This document shows positions 7,952 through 16,982 of a stretch of 64,000 bases of DNA, one piece after another. The stretch spans positions 7,750,001-7,814,000 of the forward strand of contig NZ_JADBEF010000001.1 of assembly GCF_014873535.1 (NCBI RefSeq), given 5' to 3'. A model generated the notes under the pieces. The model made no database searches. It saw only the letters and a program-made list of their open reading frames with translations, and had not been told where the DNA came from. Source of the DNA: Nonomuraea africana (lineage in GTDB: Bacteria > Actinomycetota > Actinomycetes > Streptosporangiales > Streptosporangiaceae). Both the position numbers and the translations under genes were made by a program. How positions within the stretch are numbered: the first letter of the stretch is position 1; every line of letters starts with the position of its first letter.

Positions 7952-9493
7952 TCACTCCAAGCGCAGCAGGCGCGACAGGGTGATGAGGTGTGAGGCGTTG
8001 GTCCCGGTGAAGTTCGTGTACTTGGTGGACGCCAGCGTCCACACCTGCCGGTCGAACTCGGTCAGCTCCAGCCACGAGTGCAGGAAGTAGTCGACGCCGT
8101 TGGCCGCCCCCGTCCCGTCGACGTACAGGCTGAAGGCGGGCGCGGTCGTCGACCCGTTCCACATCCTGCTCTTGAGCGTGTTCTTGAAGGCCGTCATGTC
8201 CGTCCCGGTGAACACCTGTCCGCGCCGGTAGAACTCCACGAAGGCCGACAGGTCCACGTTCGCGTGTGACAGGTCCTCCTTCTTGGTGGTGTACGTGCCG
8301 TAGTTCCAGACGTACGCCCCGCCCGAGTTCGTCAGGTTGGCCTTGGCCCACTGCCCGACCTTGACGGCGCGCGAGAGGTAGGTCGCGTCGCCGTTGACCT
8401 CGTTCAGGACCAGCAGCAGGTTGGCGAAGCCCAGCGGCATGTTGAAGGGCAGGTCGTTGGTCGTCCCCGTGTGGCTGAACGTGTCGATGTTGGGCGGCTG
8501 CCGCCAGGTGGTGCCGTTCCAGGTGTTGCCGAGGTAGGCGCTCTGCTCCCAGCGGGGGACGATCTCGGTCTCGAGGAAGGCGCGGTAGGCCCCCGCCTTG
8601 GCCGCGTACGCCGACAGCGCCGGGCTCTTCGCGACCAGGCGGGCGAACTCCGCCATCGGGATGCCGATCATGGCGTCGTGCACCATGTAGGGGAAGATCC
8701 CGCTCAGCTTGACGTCGTCGAAGGACGCCGACCCGCTGACCGTGTACGACGCGTGCTCCAGCCAGACGGTCAGCGTCGGCCCGCCGGTGGGCAGCGTGCA
8801 GGTGGTCTGCTTGAACGTCCAGGTCGTGGTCGTGTAGTCGAGCGAGCAGATCGTCGTCGACCCGTTGCGCAGCACGACGCGGCCCGTCACGGATCCGCTC
8901 TTCTTGCCCCAGCCGCGCAGGAGGTACCGGGATCCGCCCTCGTAGGCGCTGTTGACGTTCTGCCGGAGCTTCTTCCACCTGGTCAGGTCGGAGACCACCC
9001 GCACGGCCTGGGTGCCCGTGCTGCCGCCCGGCGTGTCGGTGATCCGGTAGACGTGGCTGCCGGTGTCCTGGAACCTGGCCCAGCTCGCGGGCAGCGTGGC
9101 GTCTCCGGTCGTCGCGCTCTCGAAGCTCGGGTTGGCCAGCTCGACCGGTGAGTACTGGGCGGTGCTCCAGCCCTCGAAGCCGTCGCCGTCGAGGTCGTCG
9201 GCGTTCCCGATGACCGTGTCGGCGTGCGTGACGAGCTTGTCGAGCCAGGCGGTGTCCTGCGTGACGGCGTACGCGTCGAGGTAGCTGCGCATGATGTAGC
9301 TCTCGCCCCACGCCAGGTTCGCGCTGTTGGGGTCGGTGTAGACGGCGTTCCCGATCTGCGCCTCGAGCGCCTTGTACTTCGTCAGCCACACGCTTTCGGC
9401 CGAGGAGGCCGAGGAGGCCGAGGAGGCCGAGGAGGCGGGGGCGGCGGTGCCCGCCAGCACCAGCGAGGCCGCCGTGATCAGTTTGAGTAACAT
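7952..9493 (-). CDS. Secreted carbohydrate-active-like protein with inserted carbohydrate-binding module
   Basis: Exported 513-residue protein. The Sec signal (MLLKLITAASLVLAG) is followed by an Ala-Ser-Ser repeat. The body has the look of an alpha/alpha-barrel enzyme: LAWGESYIMRSYLDAY and LDKLVTHADTVI early, EDLSHANVDLSAFVEFYRR late. It is interrupted at about residues 115-255 by a beta-rich module of CBM4/9 type (ANPSFES start, YRIT, SFDDVKL end). It is a distant paralogue of the next upstream gene: both keep LAWG-SY and EDLSHA/G. The start at 9493 overlaps that gene's stop (TGATG). Exact family not recognised; D-glucuronyl C5-epimerase-like or glycoside hydrolase folds are candidates. Last gene of the ABC sugar operon. 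Confidence 0.75.
   Translation of the reverse strand: MLLKLITAASLVLAGTAAPASSASSASSASSAESVWLTKYKALEAQIGNAVYTDPNSANLAWGESYIMRSYLDAYAVTQDTAWLDKLVTHADTVIGNADDLDGDGFEGWSTAQYSPVELANPSFESATTGDATLPASWARFQDTGSHVYRITDTPGGSTGTQAVRVVSDLTRWKKLRQNVNSAYEGGSRYLLRGWGKKSGSVTGRVVLRNGSTTICSLDYTTTTWTFKQTTCTLPTGGPTLTVWLEHASYTVSGSASFDDVKLSGIFPYMVHDAMIGIPMAEFARLVAKSPALSAYAAKAGAYRAFLETEIVPRWEQSAYLGNTWNGTTWRQPPNIDTFSHTGTTNDLPFNMPLGFANLLLVLNEVNGDATYLSRAVKVGQWAKANLTNSGGAYVWNYGTYTTKKEDLSHANVDLSAFVEFYRRGQVFTGTDMTAFKNTLKSRMWNGSTTAPAFSLYVDGTGAANGVDYFLHSWLELTEFDRQVWTLASTKYTNFTGTNASHLITLSRLLRLE
9402..9437. repeat. Four tandem 9-base repeats (GAGGAGGCC) in the signal region
   Basis: Four head-to-tail copies (the last with one change) encode the Ala-Ser-Ser run just after the signal peptide of the secreted protein 7952-9493. 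Being nine bases long, copy-number change would lengthen or shorten the linker without shifting the frame. Confidence 0.8.
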
Positions 9494-11061
9494 CAGGCCC
9501 CCCTGCGCGCGTGCCAGTTGAGGTAGGCGACGCAGCCCAGGTAGGAGCCGAGCTGCGGCTGCACCGCGCGAGCGTCGTAGATCGAGCGCGCGTGGGTGAA
9601 CACCGTCTCGTCCCACTGCGCCACCGCCATCCACCGCGGCGCCTGGAGGTACTGCCCCGCGCTGGTGGTGCTGCCCGTGCCGTTCACGCGCTGGTAGGCG
9701 GTCGGGTGGCCGTCGGCGCCCGGGGGGGCGACCAGGTTCCTGCTGTAGGTGTGCGCGAAGCGGGCCATGTCCTCGCCCTTGTAGAACAGATGGTTGCGGA
9801 AGGCGGCCGCGGCGAACTCCACGTCGATCGCGCCGTGGCTGAGGTCCTCGATGCCGCGCCCCGGGTTGCTCGACGGGGTGTACTCGGAGACGTCGTCGGT
9901 CTTGGCGAAGCCGTTGTAGACCTTGCCGAACGTCGGCCAGTACGTCCAGACGTAGGCGTCGTCGGCGTCCACCTGGAGCTCCCTGGCGAACGTGCGCGCC
10001 ATCCGCTGCGTCCTGTCCCTGTAGAACGGGTCGCCCGTGGCCGCGGCCAGCTCGGCGTAGGTCTGGCCGAGCGCCAGGCTCTGGTTGGTGGGCTGCTCGG
10101 TGCCGTCGTTGCCGAGCGGCGTGCCCTTGTTCCACACGAAGTAGCCGTGGCCGTCCTCGGTCTCGCGCCACTCGTCGTCGTGGACGGCCGCCGCCTCCCG
10201 GGCCGCCTTGAGGTACTCCACCGCCTTGTCCCGATACTTCGGTACGGCCAGCAGCTTCGGCGTCCTGAAGACGATCTTCGCGAACGATGCCATCGGGTAG
10301 GTGATCATCCCGGTGTGCACGGTGAAGACCACGGGCTGCGAGGTGAAGCGGGTCGCCCCCAGCACGGGCATCGCTCCGGAGGCGGGCGAGGGCCGCAGCT
10401 CCTTCGCCGTGACCAGCGTGGGCGTCGGATAGGCGGCGAAGATCCTGCGCACCGCGTAGTCGGCCGCCGCGGGGTCGAGCGACAGGTCGGGGAAGGTGGC
10501 CACCAGGTTGGTCCGGTGGTTCTTCACCTCCAGGGTGAAGCGGTCCTCGGAGCTGCCCGCGCGTACGGTGGCCACCGCGTTGTCGGCGTAGGTGAGCGCG
10601 GTGCGCACCTCCAGCAGCGGCGTGCCGTCCGCGCTCTTCAGCGTGACGATGCCCGCCGTGTAGGGCGCCATGGCCCGCCAGGCCGGCAGCGACAGCCCCC
10701 TGAAGTCCTTGACCCCTCGCACCGAGTCGCGGTTGGCCAGCACCAGGTCGATGTTGGTGATGAGCCGGTCGAGGTAGTGGGTGTCCTTGTAGGCCTCGTA
10801 CATCCTGATGAAGCCGGCCAGCACGTACGACTGGCCCCACGCGAGGCCGCCGTGCTCGTTGGTGTCGGTCGGCTGGCCGCCGTTGCCGCTCTCGTGGAAG
10901 AGCTTGTCGAACAGGTCGAAGGTCTCCCGGGAGGTGTAGTCGTAGCCCGCCGAGGCGTGGGCCGTATACGCAGTTGAGGAGCTTGCGACGATATCGGTGA
11001 AGGAGCCGAGAGCGCCCATGGCCATGGCGCCGAGGGTGAATTGCCTGCGGGACAGCTGCAT
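9493..11061 (-). CDS. Tat-exported alpha/alpha-barrel-like protein of a polysaccharide locus
   Basis: 522 residues with a twin-arginine signal (SRRQFTLGAMAMGALGSF), so it is probably exported folded. Family marks shared with the downstream secreted protein are LAWGQSYVLAGFIRMYEAY at about residue 73 and EDLSHGAIDVEFAAAAF in the C-terminal half; the middle is divergent. The C-terminus (GQYLQAPRWMAVAQWDE ... YLNWHARR) is duplicated in the remnant gene at 11081-11287. The repeated hydrophobic helices fit an (alpha/alpha)6 toroid as in uronate-acting hydrolases or epimerases, but I cannot point to catalytic residues. Operon position behind two sugar permeases suggests extracellular processing of the imported sugar's polymer. 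Confidence 0.75.
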   Translation of the reverse strand: MQLSRRQFTLGAMAMGALGSFTDIVASSSTAYTAHASAGYDYTSRETFDLFDKLFHESGNGGQPTDTNEHGGLAWGQSYVLAGFIRMYEAYKDTHYLDRLITNIDLVLANRDSVRGVKDFRGLSLPAWRAMAPYTAGIVTLKSADGTPLLEVRTALTYADNAVATVRAGSSEDRFTLEVKNHRTNLVATFPDLSLDPAAADYAVRRIFAAYPTPTLVTAKELRPSPASGAMPVLGATRFTSQPVVFTVHTGMITYPMASFAKIVFRTPKLLAVPKYRDKAVEYLKAAREAAAVHDDEWRETEDGHGYFVWNKGTPLGNDGTEQPTNQSLALGQTYAELAAATGDPFYRDRTQRMARTFARELQVDADDAYVWTYWPTFGKVYNGFAKTDDVSEYTPSSNPGRGIEDLSHGAIDVEFAAAAFRNHLFYKGEDMARFAHTYSRNLVAPPGADGHPTAYQRVNGTGSTTSAGQYLQAPRWMAVAQWDETVFTHARSIYDARAVQPQLGSYLGCVAYLNWHARRGA

Positions 11062-11080
11062 TGGATGTGCCTCCGGGGGG

Positions 11081-11287
11081 TCAGGAGCGTCGGGCGAACC
11101 AGTTGAGGTAGGTGACGCAGAGCAGGGTGGAGCCCCTCTGCGATTCGACGGCGTGGTCGTCGTAGACCTGCCGCGCGTGGGTGAAGAGCGCCGGATCCCA
11201 GGGGGCCACCGGCATGGACCTGGGCGCCTGGAGGTACTGCCCGGCCAGCGCCAGGCCGCCCGAACCGAACTGCCTGCGAGTCACCAT
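11081..11287 (-). pseudogene. Internally deleted remnant of a third Tat-exported paralogue
   Basis: A 68-residue frame starts with a fresh Tat-like N-terminus (MVTRRQFGSGGLALA) and runs directly into a sequence matching the last ~55 residues of the neighbouring 522-residue protein (GQYLQAPRSM ... FTHARQVYDD ... YLNWFARRS). About 450 codons of the expected middle are missing and the frame is kept. It begins three bases after the stop of the sugar permease gene, so it remains in the operon. Best read as the scar of a deletion in a tandem gene family. A functional mini-protein is less likely. Confidence 0.8.
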
Positions 11288-11290
11288 CGG

Positions 11291-12100
11291 TCAGCCTTTC
11301 ACCGCGCCTCGCATGCCTTCGAGGACGTGACGTTGCATGAGCATGAAGATCACGATCACCGGGACGATCGAGATGATCGTTCCCGCGGCGAGAGTGCGGA
11401 CGTCGGTGCCGGTGATCCCCGCCAGGTAGGCGATGCCGAGCGCGATCGGGTACTTCGCCGAGTCCTTGAGCACCACCAGCGGCCAGATGAAGCTGTTCCA
11501 GACCGAGATGAAGCCGAAGATGCCGAGGATCGCCAGCGTCGGTCTGGCGGCAGGGAGCATGACGTGCCAGAAGATGCGCAGCTCGTGACAGCCGTCGGTG
11601 CGGGCGGCGTCCACGATCTCGCGCGGCACCCCCGCGAACGTCTGGCGGAGCAGGAAGATCCCGAAGGCCGACAGCAGCCCGGGCAGGATCACTCCCGCGA
11701 ACGTGTCGGCCATCCCGAGCTGGGAGACCACCAGGAAGCGCGGGATGAGCATGACCTCGCCCGGCAGGAACATCGTCGACAGGATCGCCAGGAAGATCAG
11801 GTTGTTGCCGCGGAAGCGCATCCGCGCCAGCGGGTACGCGCACAGCGCCGAGACCAGGACGTGGAGCGGCACCATGGCGCCGACGTAGATGACCGAGTTC
11901 AGCACGTAGCGGGGGAAGGGGATGACCGTCCACGCCTCCTCCACCCAGTCGAGCACCGGCGGCCTGGGGATGACGTCGGGAGGGAAGGAGAAGACCGCCT
12001 GGCTGGACGGCTTCACCGCGGCCGACAGCAGGATCAGGAACGGGCCGACGAAGACCAGGGCGATCGCGGTCAGCAGCACGTACATCCCGGCACGTCTCAT
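11291..12100 (-). CDS. Carbohydrate ABC transporter permease (MalG type)
   Basis: Inner-membrane permease of 269 residues with about six hydrophobic helices. The ATPase-contact EAA loop reads DAARTDGCHELRIFWHVMLP. The ATG at 12098-12100 overlaps the stop of the partner permease (ATGA), so the two are translationally coupled and surely form the heterodimeric channel. It starts with the typical short N-terminal helix (AIALVFVGPFLILLSAAVK) and an FSFPPDVIP segment, as in the CUT1 family. No ATPase gene is present. As in many actinomycetes, a shared MsiK-type ATPase elsewhere would energise it (inference). Confidence 0.93.
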   Translation of the reverse strand: MRRAGMYVLLTAIALVFVGPFLILLSAAVKPSSQAVFSFPPDVIPRPPVLDWVEEAWTVIPFPRYVLNSVIYVGAMVPLHVLVSALCAYPLARMRFRGNNLIFLAILSTMFLPGEVMLIPRFLVVSQLGMADTFAGVILPGLLSAFGIFLLRQTFAGVPREIVDAARTDGCHELRIFWHVMLPAARPTLAILGIFGFISVWNSFIWPLVVLKDSAKYPIALGIAYLAGITGTDVRTLAAGTIISIVPVIVIFMLMQRHVLEGMRGAVKG

Positions 12101-12960
12101 GATCTCCCCCTGGTGACGCGGTAGTTGAGCATGGCCATCCCGATCAGCACCACCCAGAGCACGAGACCCATGGCGCTGGCGTAGCCCATCTCGTAGTGCT
12201 CGAACGCCGCCGACCAGATGTAGTAGCCCAGCGTGAGTGTGGCGTCCTGGGGCCCGCCCTTGGTCATCACGTAGACGGAGGTGAAGACCTGCATCGCGTC
12301 GAGCATCTCCATCGTGATGGCGACCGCGATGTAGGGGATCATGAGCGGCACCGTGATGCGCCGCAGCCGATGCCAGGCCGAGGCGCCGTCGACCCTGGCC
12401 GCCTCGTAGAGGGAGCTGTCGATCGTCTGCAGCCCGGCCAGGTAGATCATCATGTAGAAGCCCATGCTCTTCCAGCCCTCGACCAGGATGAGCGCGGGCA
12501 GCGCCCAGAACGGGTCGAGGAGGTACTGGATCGGCTGGTCGAGCAGGCCGGCACCGGTGAGGATCCAGTTCAGCACGCCCTGCTGGTGGAAGACGTACTC
12601 CCAGGCCACGGCCACCGCGACCATCGAGGTCACTACCGGCAGGTAGTAGAGCATCCTGAAGGTCCTGATCCCGGGCAGTCTCTGGTTCACCAGGACGGCC
12701 AGCAGCAGCGGCGCGACCACCAGCAGGGGGAAGAGCCCGATCAGGAACAGCACGGAGTTGAGCGTCGCGGTCCAGAACTTCGAGTCGCCCATCATCTTGA
12801 CGAAGTTGTCCAGGCCCACGAACTCGGGCGGGGACACCACGTCGTACTCCATGAAGGAGAGCTGGATCGCGGTCAGGGCAGGCCAGACGAAGAACACCCC
12901 GAACAGCGCCAGCGCGGGCAGCGCGAACAGGTAGGGGGTGTACCACCGCTGTCCTGGCAT
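12097..12960 (-). CDS. Carbohydrate ABC transporter permease (MalF type)
   Basis: First permease of the pair, 287 residues. The start MPGQRWYTPYLFALP at 12960 is preferred because AGGA lies at the right distance and the protein then begins just ahead of the first helix; a longer frame reaches back to 13035. The EAA motif reads EAARVDGASAWHRLRRITVPLM. It is divergent from the gene for the sugar-binding lipoprotein. The permeases and that lipoprotein together form one CUT1 importer for an oligosaccharide. First gene of the minus-strand operon running to 7952. Confidence 0.92.
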   Translation of the reverse strand: MPGQRWYTPYLFALPALALFGVFFVWPALTAIQLSFMEYDVVSPPEFVGLDNFVKMMGDSKFWTATLNSVLFLIGLFPLLVVAPLLLAVLVNQRLPGIRTFRMLYYLPVVTSMVAVAVAWEYVFHQQGVLNWILTGAGLLDQPIQYLLDPFWALPALILVEGWKSMGFYMMIYLAGLQTIDSSLYEAARVDGASAWHRLRRITVPLMIPYIAVAITMEMLDAMQVFTSVYVMTKGGPQDATLTLGYYIWSAAFEHYEMGYASAMGLVLWVVLIGMAMLNYRVTRGRS

Positions 12961-13130
12961 ATGAGTCCTAAAGTCCGTATAGCGGCGGCCAGAATTTTGT
13001 GCAGCGTAAGCGCGTGCCGATAAACCCGTCAACACCCTCGTCGTGAACCGGGGGATTGACTGCCAGAGTGTGCGGTGTCATTCTGCCGAAAGTTGCCGTT
13101 GAGGACGGCCATAATCTCAGGAGGTGCTCC
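12961..13130. promoter_or_regulatory. Divergent promoter region of the sugar-uptake locus
   Basis: The gap between the divergent permease and binding-protein genes contains a plausible promoter each way. On the plus strand, TTGACT (13056-13061), 17 bases, CATTCT (13079-13084). On the minus strand, TTGACG (13027-13032) and TACGCT (13003-13008) with an 18-base spacer. No clear LacI-type palindrome was seen. Promoter calls are by eye only. Confidence 0.4.
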
Positions 13131-13133
13131 GTG

Positions 13134-14417
13134 ATGGCCAGAGGGGTCTTAATGGCGGGCGCGCTCGCGCTGTCCCTGCTCGTGTCAGGCTGCGTGGCGG
13201 GAACGTCGTCCGAGGGCACCGCGGTCGCCGACGACCAGCCCTTCGAGGGCGAGGTCGAGTTCTGGACGATCAACCTGAAGAAGAACTACAGCGACTTCAT
13301 CACCGGCCTCATCAACGAGTACCAGAAGCAGCACCCCAAGGTCACGATCAAGTGGGTCGACGTGCCGGGCCAGGAGAGCGCGACCAAGCTGCTGGCCGCC
13401 GTGGCCAGCGGCGACGTGCCCGACGCGGTCAACGTCTCGTCCATCGAGCTCGGCAGGTTCGCCCCCTCGCTGAGCCCGCTCGAGGACTACTTCAAGCCCG
13501 CCGACCTGGCGGACTTCCAGCCCAACCTGGTCGAGCCGCTGCGCATCGACGGCAAGCTCCACGCCGTGCCCTGGTACAACGGCGGCGCTCCCGTGGCGAT
13601 GTACCGCAAGTCCGTGGCCGAGAAGGCGGGCGTCGATCTCAGCGCCCCGCCGAAGAGCTACGACGAGGCCCTCGCGCTGGCCGACAAGATCTACGCCAAG
13701 ACGAAGATCAACGGCATGAACGCGATCCCCGACCACAACGCGATGCGCTACTACGGGATCAAGCTGCTGTCCGACGACAAGAAGACGGCGGCGTTCAACA
13801 CCCCCGAGGCCATCGCGGTCCTGGAGAAGTTCAAGAAGAGCTACGACGCCAAGGGCATCGCCCCCGGTGCCGTGTCCAAGGACATCCGCAACCTGCCGCA
13901 GACCCTGGAGAACGGCCAGATCGCCTTCAAGGCCATGGCCAACGCCGCCGAGCTGCTCAACATCCAGAAGAACGCGCCCGACGTCTACAAGGACCTGGTC
14001 GTGACCGAGCCGGTCAGGATGAGCACGGGCGGCTTCCTGCTCCTGGCCCAGCAGGCCTTCTCCATTCCCAAGGCCTCCAAGCACAAGAGGGCCGCCGCCG
14101 AGTTCATCAAGTTCTTCACCAACGGCGCCAACCAGCTGGCCTTCTGCAAGATCGTGCCGATCTACCCCTCGACGGTCTCCTCGACCAAGGATCCCTTCTT
14201 CTCGAGCAGCGCCGGCGACGACCCGATGGCCATGGCCAGGAGCGTGATCGTGAAGGGCCTGCCCGAGCTGGAGTACACCCCCATCGGCACCGCCAAGGAC
14301 GCCGAGCTGGGCGAGCTCCTCTCCGAGGAGGTCAGGGCCTACCTCACGGGAACCAAGAGCGCCAAGGAGGCGCTCGACACTGCAGAGAAGCGATGGAATG
14401 ACGCACTTGCCTCCTAA
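13134..14417 (+). CDS. Sugar ABC transporter substrate-binding lipoprotein
   Basis: Solute-binding protein of 427 residues, family 1 (MalE-like). The lipoprotein signal ends in LLVSGC. AGGAGGT lies nine bases before the ATG (13134); the GTG three bases earlier would also fit. Family features: the VEFWTI strand, the VNVSSIELGRFA segment, PWYNGGAPVAMYRK, and a long helical C-terminus with AAEFIKFFTNGANQ. It delivers the oligosaccharide to the permease pair encoded divergently. The next gene starts 20 bases inside its end, so it heads the operon that encodes the intracellular catabolic enzymes. Confidence 0.92.
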   Translation: MARGVLMAGALALSLLVSGCVAGTSSEGTAVADDQPFEGEVEFWTINLKKNYSDFITGLINEYQKQHPKVTIKWVDVPGQESATKLLAAVASGDVPDAVNVSSIELGRFAPSLSPLEDYFKPADLADFQPNLVEPLRIDGKLHAVPWYNGGAPVAMYRKSVAEKAGVDLSAPPKSYDEALALADKIYAKTKINGMNAIPDHNAMRYYGIKLLSDDKKTAAFNTPEAIAVLEKFKKSYDAKGIAPGAVSKDIRNLPQTLENGQIAFKAMANAAELLNIQKNAPDVYKDLVVTEPVRMSTGGFLLLAQQAFSIPKASKHKRAAAEFIKFFTNGANQLAFCKIVPIYPSTVSSTKDPFFSSSAGDDPMAMARSVIVKGLPELEYTPIGTAKDAELGELLSEEVRAYLTGTKSAKEALDTAEKRWNDALAS

Positions 14418-15399
14418 GCTCAGAGTCGGGATCGTGGGCGCGGGGATCATGGGCCGCGGCCACGCCGAGGTCCTCTCCGCCCACCCCGACGTCGAGATCA
14501 CCGCGGTCTCCCGGCGACCCCTGGAGCACGCGGAGACGGCGACGGTCTACGCCGACTACCGCGACCTGCTCGCCTCGGGCACCGTCGACGCCGTCTCGAT
14601 CACCACCCCCGACCACCTGCACGGCGACGTGATGGTGGCCGCGGCCGAGGCGGGCGTGCACATCCTGGTCGAGAAGCCGTTCACCACGACCGTGGAGGAC
14701 GCCGACCGCTCGGTCGCCGCGATCAGGCGGGCGGGCGTGACCGCGATGTGCCTGTTCAACCACCGGTGGGTGCCCGCCTACGCGCAGGCCAAGGACCAGA
14801 TGGCGCTGGTCGGCGAGCCCGTCGTCGGCTACGCGCGCAAGGACGACACCATCCACGTGCCCACCGAGATGATCGGCTGGGCCGACCTGACCACCTGCGC
14901 CTGGTTCCTCTCCAGTCACGACATCGACCTGGTCACCTGGCTGTACGACGACCACGTGGTCGAGGTCTTCGCCACCGCGAGGTACGGCAAGCTGCGCGGC
15001 ATGGGCGTCGAGACGCCCGACGCGATGCAGATCCAGGCCCGTTTCAGCAGGGGCGCGGTCGCCACCTTCGAGTCGGCCTGGATCTACCCCGACACCTTCC
15101 CGACGATGGTGGACAGCTACGTCACCGTCGTCGGCGAGGACGGCGTCATCCAGCTCGACCGCCAGAAGGAGAACATCCAGCTGGCCACCTCGAAGTCCTA
15201 CACCTACCCGCGCAACATGCTCCAGCGCGTCGTCCACGGCGTGCCCGCGGGGGCCTACCGCGACGCCATCCACCACTTCGTCGACTGCGTGCGCGCCGGG
15301 GCCGAGCCGCTGATCAGCGTGGAGAGCTCCCGCCACGTCACCGCCGTGCTCGCCGCCGCGCACGAGTCGGCCCGTACGGGAGCGCCGGTGAAGCTCTGA
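14398..15399 (+). CDS. Gfo/Idh/MocA-family NAD(P)-dependent oxidoreductase
   Basis: 333 residues. An N-terminal Rossmann fold shows GIVGAGIMGRGH and the DAVSITTPDHLH turn. EKPFTTTVEDA carries the family's conserved EKP lysine. The C-terminal alpha/beta domain is normal in length. Acts on a sugar, sugar acid or inositol-like substrate, oxidising or epimerising it with NAD(P). It begins 20 bases before the stop of the binding-protein gene and ends in a TGATG overlap with the next gene, so it is tightly operonic. Together with the heparinase-like protein, an unsaturated or acidic sugar is a reasonable substrate guess; the sequence does not prove it. Confidence 0.9.
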   Translation: MTHLPPKLRVGIVGAGIMGRGHAEVLSAHPDVEITAVSRRPLEHAETATVYADYRDLLASGTVDAVSITTPDHLHGDVMVAAAEAGVHILVEKPFTTTVEDADRSVAAIRRAGVTAMCLFNHRWVPAYAQAKDQMALVGEPVVGYARKDDTIHVPTEMIGWADLTTCAWFLSSHDIDLVTWLYDDHVVEVFATARYGKLRGMGVETPDAMQIQARFSRGAVATFESAWIYPDTFPTMVDSYVTVVGEDGVIQLDRQKENIQLATSKSYTYPRNMLQRVVHGVPAGAYRDAIHHFVDCVRAGAEPLISVESSRHVTAVLAAAHESARTGAPVKL

Positions 15400-16982
15400 T
15401 GTCCGCTTCGATCTCGGTGGAGAAGGCCCCGCACGTGCATCCCACCCGGATGCGGCACATCCCCGACGAGGACCTCTTCGCCGCACTGGGCACCGACTCC
15501 AGGGCCTGGCGCAGGCGCGCGCCGGTCCCCGCCGGGCTGCCCGCGGCCGGGGCCGACGCGCTGCTCGGCGTCGAGGTGGACTTCCTCGACAAGGGGCACG
15601 GCCGCTCCCGGCTCTACGGCTTCCACTACCTGCGCTGGATGACCCCGCTGGTGGCCGCCTACGCCGAGAGCGGCGACCAGCGCTACGCCGACGAGTGGGA
15701 GCGGCTGTTCCGCCAGTGGTACGCCGGCCGCGACCTGGTCGAGGGCGACTGGCCGGGGCTCGACGTGGTCTGGTACTCCCTCGGCGTGTGCGCCCGCTCG
15801 ATGTACGTCACGCAGGCGCTGGCCGTCCTCGGTGCGGCGGTCGGCGAGGAGTGCTGGAAGGAGATGATGAAGACCGTCCTCGGCGGCGCCCGCTGGGCCG
15901 CGGAGGAGCACGACGAGTTCAGGCACGGGAACTGGCAGTTCGCCACCGTCTGCGAGCTGCTCCACACCGCGCGGGTCTTCGAGGAGCTGCCCGAGGCCGC
16001 GGGGTGGGCGGAGATCGCCACGGCCCGCATCCACGAGCACCTGGAGCGCGACGTGCGCGCCGACGGCGGGCACCACGAGCGCTCGCCCGGCTACCACGGC
16101 ATGTGCCTCGACGCGCTCAAGCGCGCCGCCGCCGTCGAGCCCGAGCTGGCCGCGCACCCGCGCTACCTGGCCATGCACGACTGGCTCGCCGCGCTCATGA
16201 CCTCGGGCGGCTGGGTCCCGCACCTCCAGGACAGCGGCGTCGTCTGGCCCGAGGGCATCGAACCGGCGAAGGGCTCGCTGAACCTGGAGGCCAGCGGCTA
16301 CGCGGTCTTCCGCTCGGACACCTTCCACACCGTGATCAACTACGGCTCCTACGTCGGCCACGAGCTGGAGCCGCACAGCCATCACGCCGCGCTCGACTTC
16401 GTGATCGCCGGATGGGACGTGCCGCTGGCGTGGGAGGCGGGCGGCCCGCCCTCCTACGACGACCCCGGCTACTACGACTGGTATCAGGCGACCAGGGCGC
16501 ACAACACGCTGCTGGTCCCAGGCCACGACTACACCGAGGACCGCAGGGCCGCCTGCGACCTGTTCAGGACGACCCGCGAGCTGGACGTCTTCAAGGGACA
16601 CCACCACGGCTACCCCGCCCGCCACGACCGGACGATCGTCTTCGTCCGCGACCCCGGCTACTGGGTGATCACCGACCGGATCGAGGCGGAGGCGATCTGG
16701 CAGGTGCACGGCCTGTCCCCCTGGGTACGGCTCGGCGACGGCCACGTCAGTGAGCGCGGCCCCGGACTCCTCGTGGTGCCTCTCGACCCACCGGACGAGG
16801 TCCTGCTCGGGAACGGTCCCGCGCGGATCCCCGACCCTGTCACCAGGACCGCCGAGTACGGCGAGATCCACTCGCTGGGCCTGCGCCGCCGCGACGGCCG
16901 GTTCACCGTCGGGCTCTTCCCCTTCCTGGACGAACCTCCCACGATCCCCGACGGATGGACGGTTCATGCTGATCGACGCTGA
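15399..16982 (+). CDS. Heparinase II/III-like protein (polysaccharide lyase fold)
   Basis: 527 residues with no signal peptide, so predicted cytoplasmic. The N-terminal half is an alpha/alpha toroid (WYSLGVCARSMYVTQAL, EFRHGNWQFATVCELLHTARVF, HHERSPGYHGMCLDALKRA). The C-terminal half is the heparinase II/III beta-sandwich, with SHHAALDFVIAGWDVPLA and ATRAHNTLLVPGHDY, the family's His-Asn-Thr signature. NWQF and YHG provide the Asn/His/Tyr region used by these lyases. Such proteins cleave uronate-containing oligosaccharides by beta-elimination. An intracellular location suggests oligosaccharides imported by the adjacent ABC system are the substrate. The ATG overlaps the previous stop (TGATG). 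Confidence 0.85.
   Translation: MSASISVEKAPHVHPTRMRHIPDEDLFAALGTDSRAWRRRAPVPAGLPAAGADALLGVEVDFLDKGHGRSRLYGFHYLRWMTPLVAAYAESGDQRYADEWERLFRQWYAGRDLVEGDWPGLDVVWYSLGVCARSMYVTQALAVLGAAVGEECWKEMMKTVLGGARWAAEEHDEFRHGNWQFATVCELLHTARVFEELPEAAGWAEIATARIHEHLERDVRADGGHHERSPGYHGMCLDALKRAAAVEPELAAHPRYLAMHDWLAALMTSGGWVPHLQDSGVVWPEGIEPAKGSLNLEASGYAVFRSDTFHTVINYGSYVGHELEPHSHHAALDFVIAGWDVPLAWEAGGPPSYDDPGYYDWYQATRAHNTLLVPGHDYTEDRRAACDLFRTTRELDVFKGHHHGYPARHDRTIVFVRDPGYWVITDRIEAEAIWQVHGLSPWVRLGDGHVSERGPGLLVVPLDPPDEVLLGNGPARIPDPVTRTAEYGEIHSLGLRRRDGRFTVGLFPFLDEPPTIPDGWTVHADRR

Noticed and set aside
9494..10840. In-frame minus-strand extension that would give the secreted protein 962 residues
   Set aside because: It shadows the Tat-exported gene in another frame; the signal peptide begins at 9493.
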